From the NCBI GenBank assembly GCA_037157565.1, contig JAZHRO010000019.1, forward strand, positions 20,895,001 through 20,959,000: a stretch of DNA of 64,000 nucleotides, read 5' to 3'. The stretch comes from Thalassia testudinum. Taxonomy: Eukaryota > Streptophyta > Magnoliopsida > Alismatales > Hydrocharitaceae. The notes under the pieces are model-generated. The model made no database searches. It was not told the DNA's origin and was given only the letters and a program-made list of their open reading frames with translations. The first letter of the stretch is position 1. Each line of letters begins with the position of its first letter. Position numbers and translations under genes: made by a program. Below, one piece after another: positions 34,529 through 45,002 of the stretch.

Positions 34529-35648
34529 CTATGTTAAGATAGTTTCTATACAATATATATTACTTGAATAAAATTCTTATTGCAGCAAACTATGTGATCA
34601 TGCTATTGACTTTCCCAACTACTAATCTTAGATACCATTATTCTGATAGCCTTGCAAAAATAATGAAAATGACAAAAGCTAATGCACATTTGATCATGGA
34701 TTAGTGAGGATGCATGTGCAAAACATAGAAACTCCTTGGAATGTTATCTCATATTACCTCTCTATAAATTTTGCATCATCATTTTTGTTGCTCGTTAACA
34801 TGGGACCCCACATTTCTTATCAAATTGACCTCAAAAATCGAAATTCACATTTTCAATACAAATAACTTAGGTAATCAACTCGGGAGTGCCTATTGCAAGT
34901 AATTTACTATAAAACAAAGTAAAGAATTGGGAGGCCTTAAAGGTTGTTTTCCTTTGCTTATAACCACTGCCAATACGAAGTCACTCTGATCAAATATAAT
35001 TGGTTAATCGTGATATAACAGCTAATTTACAAGCAAATTTTTTATTACATTATGAACGGATATATATTAATGTGAACAATGCTTGTTGTAAAGTTAATTT
35101 GAAATAATAATTGAACATAGAGAAATTAATGGTTGAATTCTATTCTCCAGATTTTTGAGAAAGACAAAAGTCGTCTTTATTTTCGAATCGGTAATAACGT
35201 GACACATCAAATTCATCTATTTTATATCAACCCCTGTATTGAATCTTATGGGAAAATTTTCACCATTAATGCTAACAAATGGACCAGTTCCACCAAATAG
35301 GTGAACTAGCACAATTTGAAACAAGTTGAATAAGAAACATGTGGTATGTCATGAAGATGACAATGCAAACTTGAAATAATAATAACACTTAAAGAGTTCT
35401 AGGTTGTTGCTTCAGCTAAGTAATACGTAGTGCACAATTGGCCATGACATACACTTAAGAGTCATTGTCCAAACAATTGAACCATAAAATGAAGATTAAA
35501 ATACTACCTAAGCTCAATAAGAGTTTAGAAATGTGTACAACTCAAAGTTAATTGTAAAGAAACTAGTTCAATCCATAGTAATGCAACTACAATCAAACAT
35601 ATTGCTCCCGAAGCAAAGATATATGAAGCACGTACGTACAACTAGTTG
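34529..35648. other. Anonymous AT-rich host sequence between H copies 2 and 3
   Basis: Continues the host sequence interrupted at 18251 by the Tekay solo LTR. AT-rich, with only short open frames. No transposon end, domain or RNA gene recognised, and no clear match elsewhere in the window. If H is a tandem duplication, this is the 3' part of the repeat unit that is not seen in the other copies. Confidence 0.55.
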
Positions 35649-36673
35649 CTTGCACTATAAGAGGCTCGGCAACTATTAAGTCCCTTATGTATACAACAAT
35701 CATTATTTGCACACTAAGGCTTGTGTATGAAGTGCAACAAATCAAATTCGAATGTTAGTAGAGTAGTATGTATGATAAAAGTTAATAAGGGAAGATTAAT
35801 TAAAATATGGCTACACACTTTTCAATAAAGTCAATTTTTGTCATCATGCTTCTTTTTCTTCTATGTTGAACGATGATTTGTATTTATTCAAATCTTGATT
35901 ATTTTTTAGACTAAATTTTTTTACTGAAAGGCATATAATGAGTTGGATCAGAAATTATATGTAAAATCTCTTTTAAATTAACTTCAGTGTAGTTTGACTA
36001 GAAACACGAGTTGAATTCCATGCACCTTGTCCTTATCTGTATCCAAAGGGAGCTGAAAGTTGATAGTGTTGTAAAACACTATCAAAACATGGATTTGAAT
36101 TTGTTATTGTGATTAGGAAGTAATTTTATATCGTGACTACCTCGTGTTCTATCACAAATTCTTGTTGACACTATATAAGGATAGAATTGTGCTCTCCAGA
36201 TTAAAAGTTTTTCTCAAAAAAAAAAATGACGCAACACAATAGGATAAAATTATATGTATATAGAACATGAAGTCTAAATGAACAAATAATTTCTTCAAAA
36301 AAGCTTTTAGAAACCTAGATTTCTTTTACTATCATATTAGAATTGATTGAATGTCAAAACACCTTCTTCGTTAAATTACTTTGTGACAACGAAATTGAAT
36401 AAAATATAGAGAAAAAATTCCATACCACATGTTTCTATTAAGCAACGTACATTTGTCATCAAAACAATTTAGGCAACTGATTTTTTCATATTTATCTTGA
36501 AATTAAATTACTTGAATCATTAAATACGTAAATCATATATATTTGGAATATGTACTTGTTGAATGTAAAGGAATCAAAGTTGGCACCATATGCATTCTAG
36601 TAAATAATAAGAAACTCCGTGAATTTAATGTCCTAAGCCTTGATCCACAGGAATAAAATGCACAAAGGAGAAA
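35649..36673. repeat. Host repeat H, copy 3, first segment
   Basis: Collinear with 14956-15978, beginning CTTGCACTATAAGAGG. It includes the plus-strand 20-residue signal-like frame at 35807-35869. It ends at AGAAA, the target duplication of element T2, and resumes at 56951. Confidence 0.85.
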
Positions 36674-37283
36674 TGTTACGACCCGATTCCTAGATCCCTA
36701 CAGGACCTGAGATCGGTTCGCCTCGACTAATCCTAAGACCCAGTCGTCCAACAAGAAATAACCAAAAAGCAGGAAAATAAACCACATTCACATATGCAAT
36801 ATAACTAAGCAGAAGAAACGTACAAAGTAGTAAAGGAAAGTAAATTTGCTATTCCATTACATACCACCACGACAACAAAACAACGAAAATGGAAGTAAAT
36901 AGTAGAGACAAACAACTAGAAGTCTAATACTTACTACAACACTAAAGGAACAATAACGAAGTGCTGAAAACTATAGCTAGGTTCGACTGGGCCCAGCATC
37001 CTCCTCAACCGGAAGCTCGGGCTACTCAATTCCTGGTCCTGAATAGTATTATGGAAAGACAGAGTCAGCGAACGCTGAGTAGAGTGGTATCTATACTATC
37101 TAAAACAGTAAAAGCAACAGGTTTAATTCTCTGTTCTATTTATCTGGTTTATGTGTATTTCCTTTTCATCCATTTTACTCAAACATCTAGATATTCTTGA
37201 TCTTGCAAGTTCCTTGTGGGAACGATCTTGATTGCAGTCTTTTCCATAGAGTAGAAGGTACACGTGGTGCTCTCTTAGCCGGG
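36674..37283 (-). mobile_element. T2 3' LTR, first part (resumes at 47698)
   Basis: Starts TGTTACGACCCGATTCC, the reverse complement of the LTR 3' end. It is broken after CTTAGCCGGG by insertion of T3, whose CCGGG duplication flanks both sides. Confidence 0.92.
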
Positions 37284-37530
37284 TGTAACGAATGTGTGCC
37301 CCAGACGTATTTTAAGACGTCTGAGAGGTGGCTCAGACGTCGGACAAGACGTCTGGGATCACAACCAGACGTCTGATAAGATGTCTGGGATAGCTTCAAG
37401 ACGTCTGGAAATCCATTATTTTCGACACACGCGAGTCGCCTGCACGCCTGAGTGCGCAGACCGCATATTCCCCTTTTTCTCTCTGCGGCTGCAGGCGGCC
37501 TGCCACCTCCTCTCTCCTCTCCGCACGGCG

Positions 37531-37538
37531 TTAAAAGG
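37531..37538 (+). promoter_or_regulatory. TATA-like element of T3 LTR
   Basis: TTAAAAGG, 247 bp from the LTR start, at the position of the stronger TATATAAA at 18445 in a related LTR. The 3' LTR has it at 45250-45257, and the solo LTR has CTTAAAAGGCC near 57946. Confidence 0.5.
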
Positions 37539-37819
37539 GGCGCGCCTCCCCTCCCGTCTCCATCGTCTCCTTCTTCTTCTCCTTCCTGTGCGCGAGAGCG
37601 AGCGGACGCGAGGGCGGCAGCGGTGGCCGCAGTGGGCGAGGAGGTGCGGCGTGCGAGGGCGGAGCTCTGCCGTGGGGGCGAGCTCGCCGGAGCGGCTTGG
37701 CCGGCTGGCGGAGGGCGCAGGGGGTGCGGAGCGACGTGGAGAGGGACCTGTTGCGGTCTGAGCAGCAGGAGCGCGAGGTGCGACGCGGGCGGCGTCGCGA
37801 GCGGAGGCCGAGCAGGGTC

Positions 37820-37847
37820 CTGATTCTGGAAAAATTTCCAGAATCAG
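37820..37847 (+). other. Leader hairpin of T3 5' LTR, 13-bp arms
   Basis: CTGATTCTGGAAA, loop AA, TTTCCAGAATCAG, perfectly paired. The last three bases overlap the first base triplet of a CAGACGTCTG palindrome. The 3' LTR copy at 45539-45566 is identical. Confidence 0.85.
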
Positions 37848-38482
37848 ACGTCTGGATTGATAGCCAGACGGCAAGGTCGACGTCTGTAAGATCATACAGA
37901 CGTCTGAAAGGTGAGTTTCCGCCTTCTTCTTCCTTCTTGTCGACTGACCGTACTGAGGGAGGGGGTTGGCTGTGCGCAAGTTCGCTGATTCGCCATCCTT
38001 TGCGAATCAGACGTCTGGAAGTTGTACCAGACGGCGGGAGTGACCTCCAGACGTCCTGAGGGACCATCAGACGTCTGGGATCTAGGGCAGACGTCCCCGC
38101 AGACTTCTGGAAGTCTGGGAAACCACGCTGAACAGGTAATTCTCTGATCCACTTTTTAAGATGTCTGGAAGGAGTTCCAGACGTCTGATTTTGCACAGTA
38201 TCATCTTTTTCGACCCGTTTACGGCCCGTTCGGGCTCCGTTTTCCGCGATTCGAGTTGCGTTCTTTTCAGAATTAATTCCTCTACTCGTCTACAGTAGCT
38301 ATACACTATTTTGAGACACTCCCTGTGTTTGATCCTTGTGATAGGACCTCGTTCAGTTGCAGTCTTGAGAGTCGCGGAGGCACGTGGGATTCCCGATCAC
38401 GCCCCCATTACTCCCGTTGTACCTGGTAGAGTGGCTTAAGTTTATTAATAAAATCTGTTAAAGTATGGAACCATAACTAGAA

Positions 38483-38616
38483 GCTAGGACATTGCATGAA
38501 TCCTAGGAATGAGAAATGTTTGGAATGATAGCTCCTAGGTGATGCATGAATCCTAGGGCTGGAAAACTAGTTGTATGCTAGATCCTAGGATGTGACATGA
38601 ACCCTAGGATGGAAGA
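38483..38616 (+). repeat. CCTAGG-containing tandem repeats in T3 LTR
   Basis: Three imperfect units of about 50 bp, each with GCATGAATCCTAGG or GACATGAACCCTAGG. The LTR at 12720-14955 has one such unit, so copy number varies within the family. Equivalent arrays are near 46202-46335 and 58888-59015. Confidence 0.7.
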
Positions 38617-39976
38617 ACTAGTGGAATGTATAATACTGCAGTCTTGGAAAAAAAAATGGAAAGGAATATAAAGCTGCCTGTAATTTGAATTAATAGCTGT
38701 CTGTTATGAATAAAGAAACATGATTGAGATCATGGATTTTTGAGAACGTGAATCTGGAAAGTGAAACATATGATGTTCTGAGATAAATAGCTGGAACCCT
38801 ACGGGGAATTAGGAGTGGAACTCCTGGAAAGAAAAAGGAATGGAAACTGAGATGTAGTTTGTACTGTCTCTTGGGTACGCAGTACCAAGGGAAGTACCTG
38901 TACCTGTTTAGTGCAGAGTGGGGCCAGCCGCCCCAGGGACCCGGGGTTAGGATTGGCCGCTCTGTACCGACTTGTTGGCCCTCGTGTACGCAGTACCGAG
39001 GAGAGCTAGTAGTGTTAGGAGAGTACTAGCTACCCCACGGGCCCCGGGGTTCTGCTAGCCTCCTTCACCGACTTGTTAGGCCCACTAGGGCAAACCAGGG
39101 TAGTCAGGAGAGGGTGCGCGGACTGTGGAGGGGCAAGGCCCCGGTTTGGTTACTGTGGAGGGGTTGGACCCCTGTTACTGAGAGGGCTCTGCCCTGGTTC
39201 CGTGCTGTGCTTTGGGCGCACCCGTTAACGGAAACGACTGACCGCGTGCTAGTGCGGGCTAGCTACCTGTGCGTTTATCGCGCGTGCCGTAATCACCGTT
39301 ACGTCTGTCAGTGACCTTGGGGTGGTTGACTGAGGGTAGGATCACCACGGGGGACTCTCCCGGCCAGGAGAGCACCACGTGCTACTTCTACTTTTGGAAA
39401 AGACTGCAATCAAGATCGTTCCCACGAGGACATTCGAGATCAAGTAAGGGATCTGAGAAATAAATGAAATAGTGAGAAAAATTGAAAGATGTGAATAAAG
39501 GAAGTAATAGAACATAACAGCTATTGTACACTCTACTATTGCCTTTAGTTAGTTTGCCACTCTACTCAGCGTTTTGCTGACGTGTTACACTCGTTACCTT
39601 TTTCAGGACCAGGTGTTGAGCAGCCAGGGTCGGCGGCTGCAGAGGACGCTGGGCCGAGTAGGGTCCAGCAGAGTTACCACAGCCTTTTGTACCCCTTTTG
39701 TTTCTGTTCTAGTGAGTAGTTTTTGTTTCCGCTGTACCTTCTTTACCTGCAGTTCTTGTTATATGATAAATGCTGTTTTACTGTTGTGGTGGTACCTACT
39801 ATAGTAGTTTCTTTCCTTACTGCTGTACTTTCTTACTGTTAGTTATATTCATGCTGAATGTGGTTTATTTTACTGTCTTTTGGTTACTTCCTCGTTGGAC
39901 GACTAGGTCTTGGGATTAGTCGAGTCGGTCCGGTTCTCGTGTCTCGTAGGGACTCGGGAACCGGGTCGTTACAAGA

Positions 39977-39994
39977 TGGTATCAGAGCAAGGTC
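39977..39994 (+). promoter_or_regulatory. Primer binding site of T3, initiator tRNA-Met type
   Basis: TGGTATCAGAGCAAGGTC, three bases after the 5' LTR. TGGTATCAGAGC is the standard complement to the 3' end of plant initiator tRNA-Met used by chromoviruses. Confidence 0.92.
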
Positions 39995-40152
39995 GTCCCG
40001 AGAAGTGAATCAACTGACTGGAAAATAACCAATTCACATGTTTATAGCTAGAGTAGCCACCACAACATATCTCTTGACATGAGCTCTTAGAAGTTTTGTT
40101 AGGTACCGTCTGTTTTGACGTTTCCATTTTGTTTCGCGTCTCCTTGCAGGAG

Positions 40153-43100
40153 ATGCCTCGTCGCGGGACTGGCGAGACTGGCCGCGGGCGCGGCCGAGGG
40201 CGAGGTCGGCGAGGTGGACGTGCTGTCGTTGACGTCTCCTTGGACCAGCCACCACTCCCTGGCGTCCAGGCCCAGGACCTCGCCAGACTGATACGGGATA
40301 TTGTACGAGAGGAGCTCCACCCACCGCCCCGAGCACCTCCTCCTGGGGTTGCAGAGGGGGAGTCCTCTGTGGGACCACGTGACGGACACGGCGCTGGACA
40401 CGAGGGAGGGGATGGGCCCCTGCCGCCCCCACCTTCCTCCGACACTTCTGTACACGAGGCACCTTCGCCTGGAGGTGCACCAGCACCTCCCCTACAGCGC
40501 CACTTCGAGCTTTTCGGACAGTTCCGGAAGCTGAAGCCCCCCTCCTTCAAGGGGGATGAGGACCCGACCGAGGTAGAGGACTGGCTTGAGCAGCTGGAGA
40601 AGATCTTCGACACCCTTCGCCCCCCGGTGGAGTGCGGCGTGGCCTTTGCCACGTACCAGCTGGAGAGTGCGGCACACCGGTGGTGGAGGGCGGTCCGGGG
40701 TCAGGAGAGGGACGAGCCGACGTGGGACCAGTTTGTCACCCTCTTCTGTGAGCAGTACTTTCCCCAGATGTGGCAGGACCAGAGGAGGCGGGAGTTCCAC
40801 ACTCTCCGCCAAGGGACGATGACCGTGAGCGCGTACCGCACACGTTTCTTGGAGTTGTCCCGCTTTGCAGCGACAGCGGTAGCCACTGAGGAGGAGCGCC
40901 TTTGGAGGTTCACCGAGGGGCTCCGACCTGCGATCCGGGGGTATGTAAAACCCCTGAAGCTGCCGACGTTTTCGAGGGCGGTAGAGGCAGCTATGACTTA
41001 CGAGGAGACCAACCCATCTGCGCGAGAGACCGACGACGGGCGGAAGAGGCCCTTTTAGCCAGACTTCTCACAGGGCCGGCGAGAACGGAGACACGTGACA
41101 TCCGCAGGAGAGCTGTCACGCTGTGCAGGGCCATCAGTGGCCTTTGGGGGCCCTCGACAGGGGCCAGTCGCCAGCACCGGACCCCCTCCTAGCCGACAGC
41201 AGGGACTCACTGAGGGCGGGAGTCGGGTTCCCCTCTGCTACCAGTGTGGCCAGCCGGGCCACGTCAGGAGGGACTGCCCATCTAGGGCAGGAGGTCAGCA
41301 GATACTTCCCGCGCAGAGCACTGGAGGGCGCGCAGGAGGCTGCGGTTCCCAAGCGCGAGGAGGAGGACAGCAGTCGCGAGGAGGGTACCGGCCAGCACCT
41401 ACCCGTCCGACGCAGAGTGTGGCTGCTTCGTCCGCACCTAGGGCTGAGGGGCGTATCAACGCCCTAACACACAGGGACGCCAGAGCATCGGGATCCGTGG
41501 TAGCAGGTATGGTTTCAGTTTCTGGCAGACTCGTTTACACGCTTTTCGATTCCGGCGCTACGCACTCGTTTGTCGCAGCCAGTTTCGTAGTTAGTTTGGA
41601 CCAGGATTATACACTGTTAGAGAATCCTTTCGTAATTAGAGGTCCGAGTGGTCAGCTGTTTGTAGCTGAGGAGGTGTACACGGGTTGCGGGGTCAGCATC
41701 GGGGGACATAGCCTGCCAGCTGACCTGATTATGATACAGATGGAGGACTTTGGAGTGATTCTGGGGATGGATTGGCTGTTCGCTTACCACGCCTTGGTAG
41801 ACTGTTTTGAGAGGAAGATTGTCTTCTCCATTCCAGAGTTGCCTTCTTTCGAGTTTCACGGGCAGCTAGTGGACGGAGGTTTCAGGTGCATTTCGGCACT
41901 TCGGGCGGCGAGACTTTTGAGCCAGGGGTGTGAGGGCTTCCTAGCTTGTGTGGTGGCAGAGCACAGCCCCGTGGCAGACTTCCAGAGCATCCCGGTGGTC
42001 AGAGAGTACCCCGACGTGTTTCCAGACGAGTTACCAGGACTACCACCCGAGCGTGAGATCGAGTTTGAGATCTCACTAGTACCAGGGACCAGCCCCATCT
42101 CCACCGCGCCATACAGGATGGCACCGCTTGAGCTGCGAGAGCTCAAGTCTCAGTTGCAGGACCTTTTGGAGAAAGGTTTCATGAGGCCCAGTGCGTCTCC
42201 CTGGGGAGCCTCGGTACTATTTGTGAAGAAGAAGGATGGGACCCTACACCTTTGTGTGGACTACCGACAGCTGAATAGGGTCACCATCAAGAACAGATAT
42301 CCGCTGCCGAGGATCGACGATTTGTTTGACCAGTTGCAGGGTGCCACGGTGTTTTCCAAGATCGACTTGAGGTCTGGATACCACCAGTTGAGGATCAGGG
42401 AGACCGACGTCTCCAAGACAGCTTTCCGCACCCGCTACGGACACTACGAGTTTTTGGTCATGCCGTTTGGACTGACCAATGCCCCCGCTGCTTTCATGGA
42501 CCTGATGAACCGGGTGTTTAGACCGTACTTGGACCAGTTTGTGGTGGTTTTCATAGATGATGTACTCATCTATTCTAGAGATCGGACGCAGCACGGACAG
42601 CACTTGCGGATGGTTCTGGACACTCTGAGACGACGCAGGCTGTACGCCAAATACAGCAAGTGCGAGTTCTGGTTGAGGGAGGTGACCTTTTTGGGTCATG
42701 TGATCTCTGGAGATGGCCTGGCGGTGGATCCCGCCAAGGTCGAGGCAGTGCTCAGGTGGGAGAGACCGCGTTCATTCACTGAGATTCGCAGTTTCCTGGG
42801 ACTGGCAGGTTACTACAGACGGTTCATCAGAGGATTTTCACAGATTGCGCGTCCTATGACACAGTTGACCCGGAAGGATGTGCCTTTCGCTTGGACAGAT
42901 GCCTGTGAGGCGTGTTTTCTGGAGCTGAAGGAGAGGTTGACCTCGGCTCCCGTGCTCACCATCCCTGACAGTAGTGGCGGGTTCGTTGTGTACACGGACG
43001 CTTCCTTGCTGGGGTTAGGAGGTGTGCTCATGCAGAGGGGTCATGTTGTCGCTTACGCTTCGCGGCAACTGAAGCCCCATGAGCATACCTACCCTACCCA

Positions 43101-44916
43101 CGACCTAGAGTTGGCAGCTGTTGTCTTCGCGCTGAAGACCTGGAGGCACTACTTGTACGGTGAGACCTTCGAGATTTTTACAGATCACAAGAGCCTCAGA
43201 TATCTTTTTGACCAGAAGGAGCTCAACATGAGACAGAGACGTTGGTTGGAGCTCCTGAAGGACTACGACTGCAGCATCTCCTACTACCCGGGAAAGGCCA
43301 ATGTGGTGGCTGACGCCTTGAGCCGTAAGGCACCCGCACGCTTGGCCAGTCTACAGTTACAGAGTTGGAGACTTTTGGAGGAGGTGGGCAGTTGGCGACC
43401 TCTAGAGTTACGAGGGTACTGTGGGGCAGTGACGGTGACACGGCAGACCAGGCCAGAGTTGATAGACCGCATCATCACGGGACAGATGGCCGATCCGTAC
43501 TTGCAGTCTTTGCACGACAGAGTACTATCAGGGGACCCAGGGGACTTCTCTTTCACAGACCAGGTGTTACGCTTGAGGGGACGGTTGTGCGTCCCCAGAG
43601 ACGAGGAGCTGTTGAGAGAGCTCCTGACTGAGGCACACGGTTCCAGATTCACCATACATCCCGGAAACACGAAAATGTACCATGACTTGAGACGCGAGTT
43701 CTGGTGGAGAGGGATGAAGCGGGATGTGGGTGAGTTCGTGCAGCAGTGCTTAGTGTGCCAGCAGGTGAAAGCCGAGAATCAGAGGCTTGCAGGGCTGCTT
43801 CAGCCGCTTCCAGTGCCAGAGTGGAAGTGGGAGAGCATCACCATGGACTTGGTGGTGGGCTTACCTGTTACCCAGCGAGGACACGACGCAGTCTGGGTAA
43901 TAGTGGATAGATTGACGAAGACGGCACGATTCTTGCCGATCCGAGTCACTTTGGGACCAGCACAGTTGGCAGAGAGGTATATCCGTGATGTGGTGCGACT
44001 ACACGGAGTTCCGCGGGAGATCGTATCCGACCGGGATACCCGCTTTACGTCCCAGTTTTGGGCTGAGTTTCAGCAGGCTTTGGGGGCGAGGTTGAGGTTT
44101 AGCATGGCTTACCACCCCCAGACGGACGGACAGTCGGAACGCACGATATAGACACTTGAGGACCTTTTGCGTGCCTGTGTACTAGACTGGAGGGGCTCTT
44201 CGGAGGAGCACCTGCCCCTGGCGGAGTTTGCATACAACAACAGTTATCACTCGAGCATCGGCATGGCTCCCTACGAGGCTCTGTACGGACGGAAATGCAA
44301 GGCACCCTTGAGTTGGGTTGAGGTGGGGACCAAGTGGGAGGTTGGCCCCAGGTTGATCCGGCAGAGTCAGGAGGTAGTTGAGCAGATCCACAGACGACTC
44401 CGCACTGTCAGGAGCAGACAGAAGAGCTACGCAGATCGCAGATGCAGAGAGGTACAGTTCGAGGTTGGGGACCACGTCTTCCTTCGTGTTTCGCCCATGA
44501 AGGGCTTACAGCGGTTTGGAGTGAGAGGGAAGCTCGCGCCGAGGTTCGTGGGGCCCTTTGAGGTCCTGGAGCGGGTTGGACCCGTTGCTTACAGACTTGC
44601 CCTTCCCCCGCAGCTTTCTGGTGTGCACGACGTGTTCCACGTGTCCAACCTCAGGAAGTACGTAGCCGATCCCAGCCACGTACTGAGTCACGAGAGCGTC
44701 GAGGTGAGCGACGACCTGACCTACCCCGAGCGGCCAGTGCAGATCCTGGACCGAGCCGTCCGCAGGTTGAGACGAAAGCAAGTACCCCTGGTAAAGGTTT
44801 TGTGGAGGAGCCAGCGGTACGAGGAGGCTACCTGGGAGCCTGAGGCGGCAATGCGGGAGCGGTACCCGGAGCTTTTCACGGGTACGTCTTTTCGGACCGG
44901 CTTCGGTACTCTTTGA
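40153..44916 (+). pseudogene. T3 gag-pol polyprotein with chromodomain, two nonsense codons
   Basis: Start chosen at the ATG encoding MPRRGTGETGRGRG because T2 has the same start (54093, minus strand). Residue order: gag core about 165-290, zinc knuckle [14 protein letters not shown] from residue 362, protease [12 protein letters not shown] near 464, reverse transcriptase about 660-840 with [11 protein letters not shown], RNase H from VVYTDAS to VVADALSRK, integrase zinc module ([19 protein letters not shown]), and catalytic core with D in TMDLV, D in SDRDTRF and E at 44137-44139. The C-terminus has GPF..LERVG and a chromodomain-like tail (VKVLWRSQRYEEATWEPE). TAG codons at 41056-41058 (inside gag) and 44149-44151 (just after the catalytic Glu) break an otherwise continuous frame. 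No frameshift is seen. Confidence 0.95.
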
Positions 44917-45002
44917 GTTTGTTATGGTTATTTGGACATCTTTTTCCCGCACCCTAGTTGGTGCAAGTTTCGGGGACGAAACTTCCTTTGAGTTTGTTAT
45001 AT
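44917..45002 (+). other. T3 3' untranslated segment before the 3' LTR
   Basis: Contains AGTTTCGGGGACGAAACTTC, an inverted repeat (GTTTCGGGGACGAAAC) characteristic of the end of Del/Tekay interiors. T2 and T1 retain decayed forms (GAAGCTTCATCCCTAAAACTT and GAAGTTTCATCCCCGAAACTT on the opposite strand). A classical polypurine tract is not obvious. Confidence 0.6.

Larger units (their letters stand above)
37366..38187 (+). repeat. Array of CAGACGTCTG palindromes in T3 LTR
   Basis: Six perfect copies of the 10-bp palindrome CAGACGTCTG (starts 37366, 37845, 37897, 38008, 38068, 38178), plus about a dozen one- or two-base variants starting at 37303. They flank the promoter and continue through the presumed leader. 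The 3' LTR has the same array, starting near 45022. Confidence 0.9.
37284..39973 (+). mobile_element. 5' LTR of T3
   Basis: 2690 bp, TGTAACGAATG to GGGTCGTTACA. Features in order: first GACGTC cluster (37303-37410), TATA-like TTAAAAGG (37531-37538), GC-rich leader with CT tracts, the 13-bp-arm hairpin (37820-37847), second and third GACGTC clusters (37845-38187), a CCTAGG tandem repeat (38483-38616), and a block with paired TACGCAGTACC motifs (near 38876 and 38991). Several GC-rich open frames overlap here on both strands and recur in the 3' LTR; none has a recognisable protein. Confidence 0.95.

Noticed and set aside
18247..34533. Target duplication for the 18252-34528 Tekay LTR
   Set aside because: Flanks are CTCTA and CTATG. 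They do not match, so I do not claim a duplication.
37366..38187. CRISPR-like array of short direct repeats
   Set aside because: Repeats are 10-bp palindromes at irregular spacing within an LTR of a plant retrotransposon, with no constant spacer length and no cas genes.
37416..38306. Long GC-rich open frames on both strands of T3 LTRs (also at 45135-46025 and 57635-58812)
   Set aside because: They lie wholly inside LTRs, recur at the same place in each copy, are rich in Arg/Ser/Pro on both strands, and show no domain. GC-rich leader sequence explains them.
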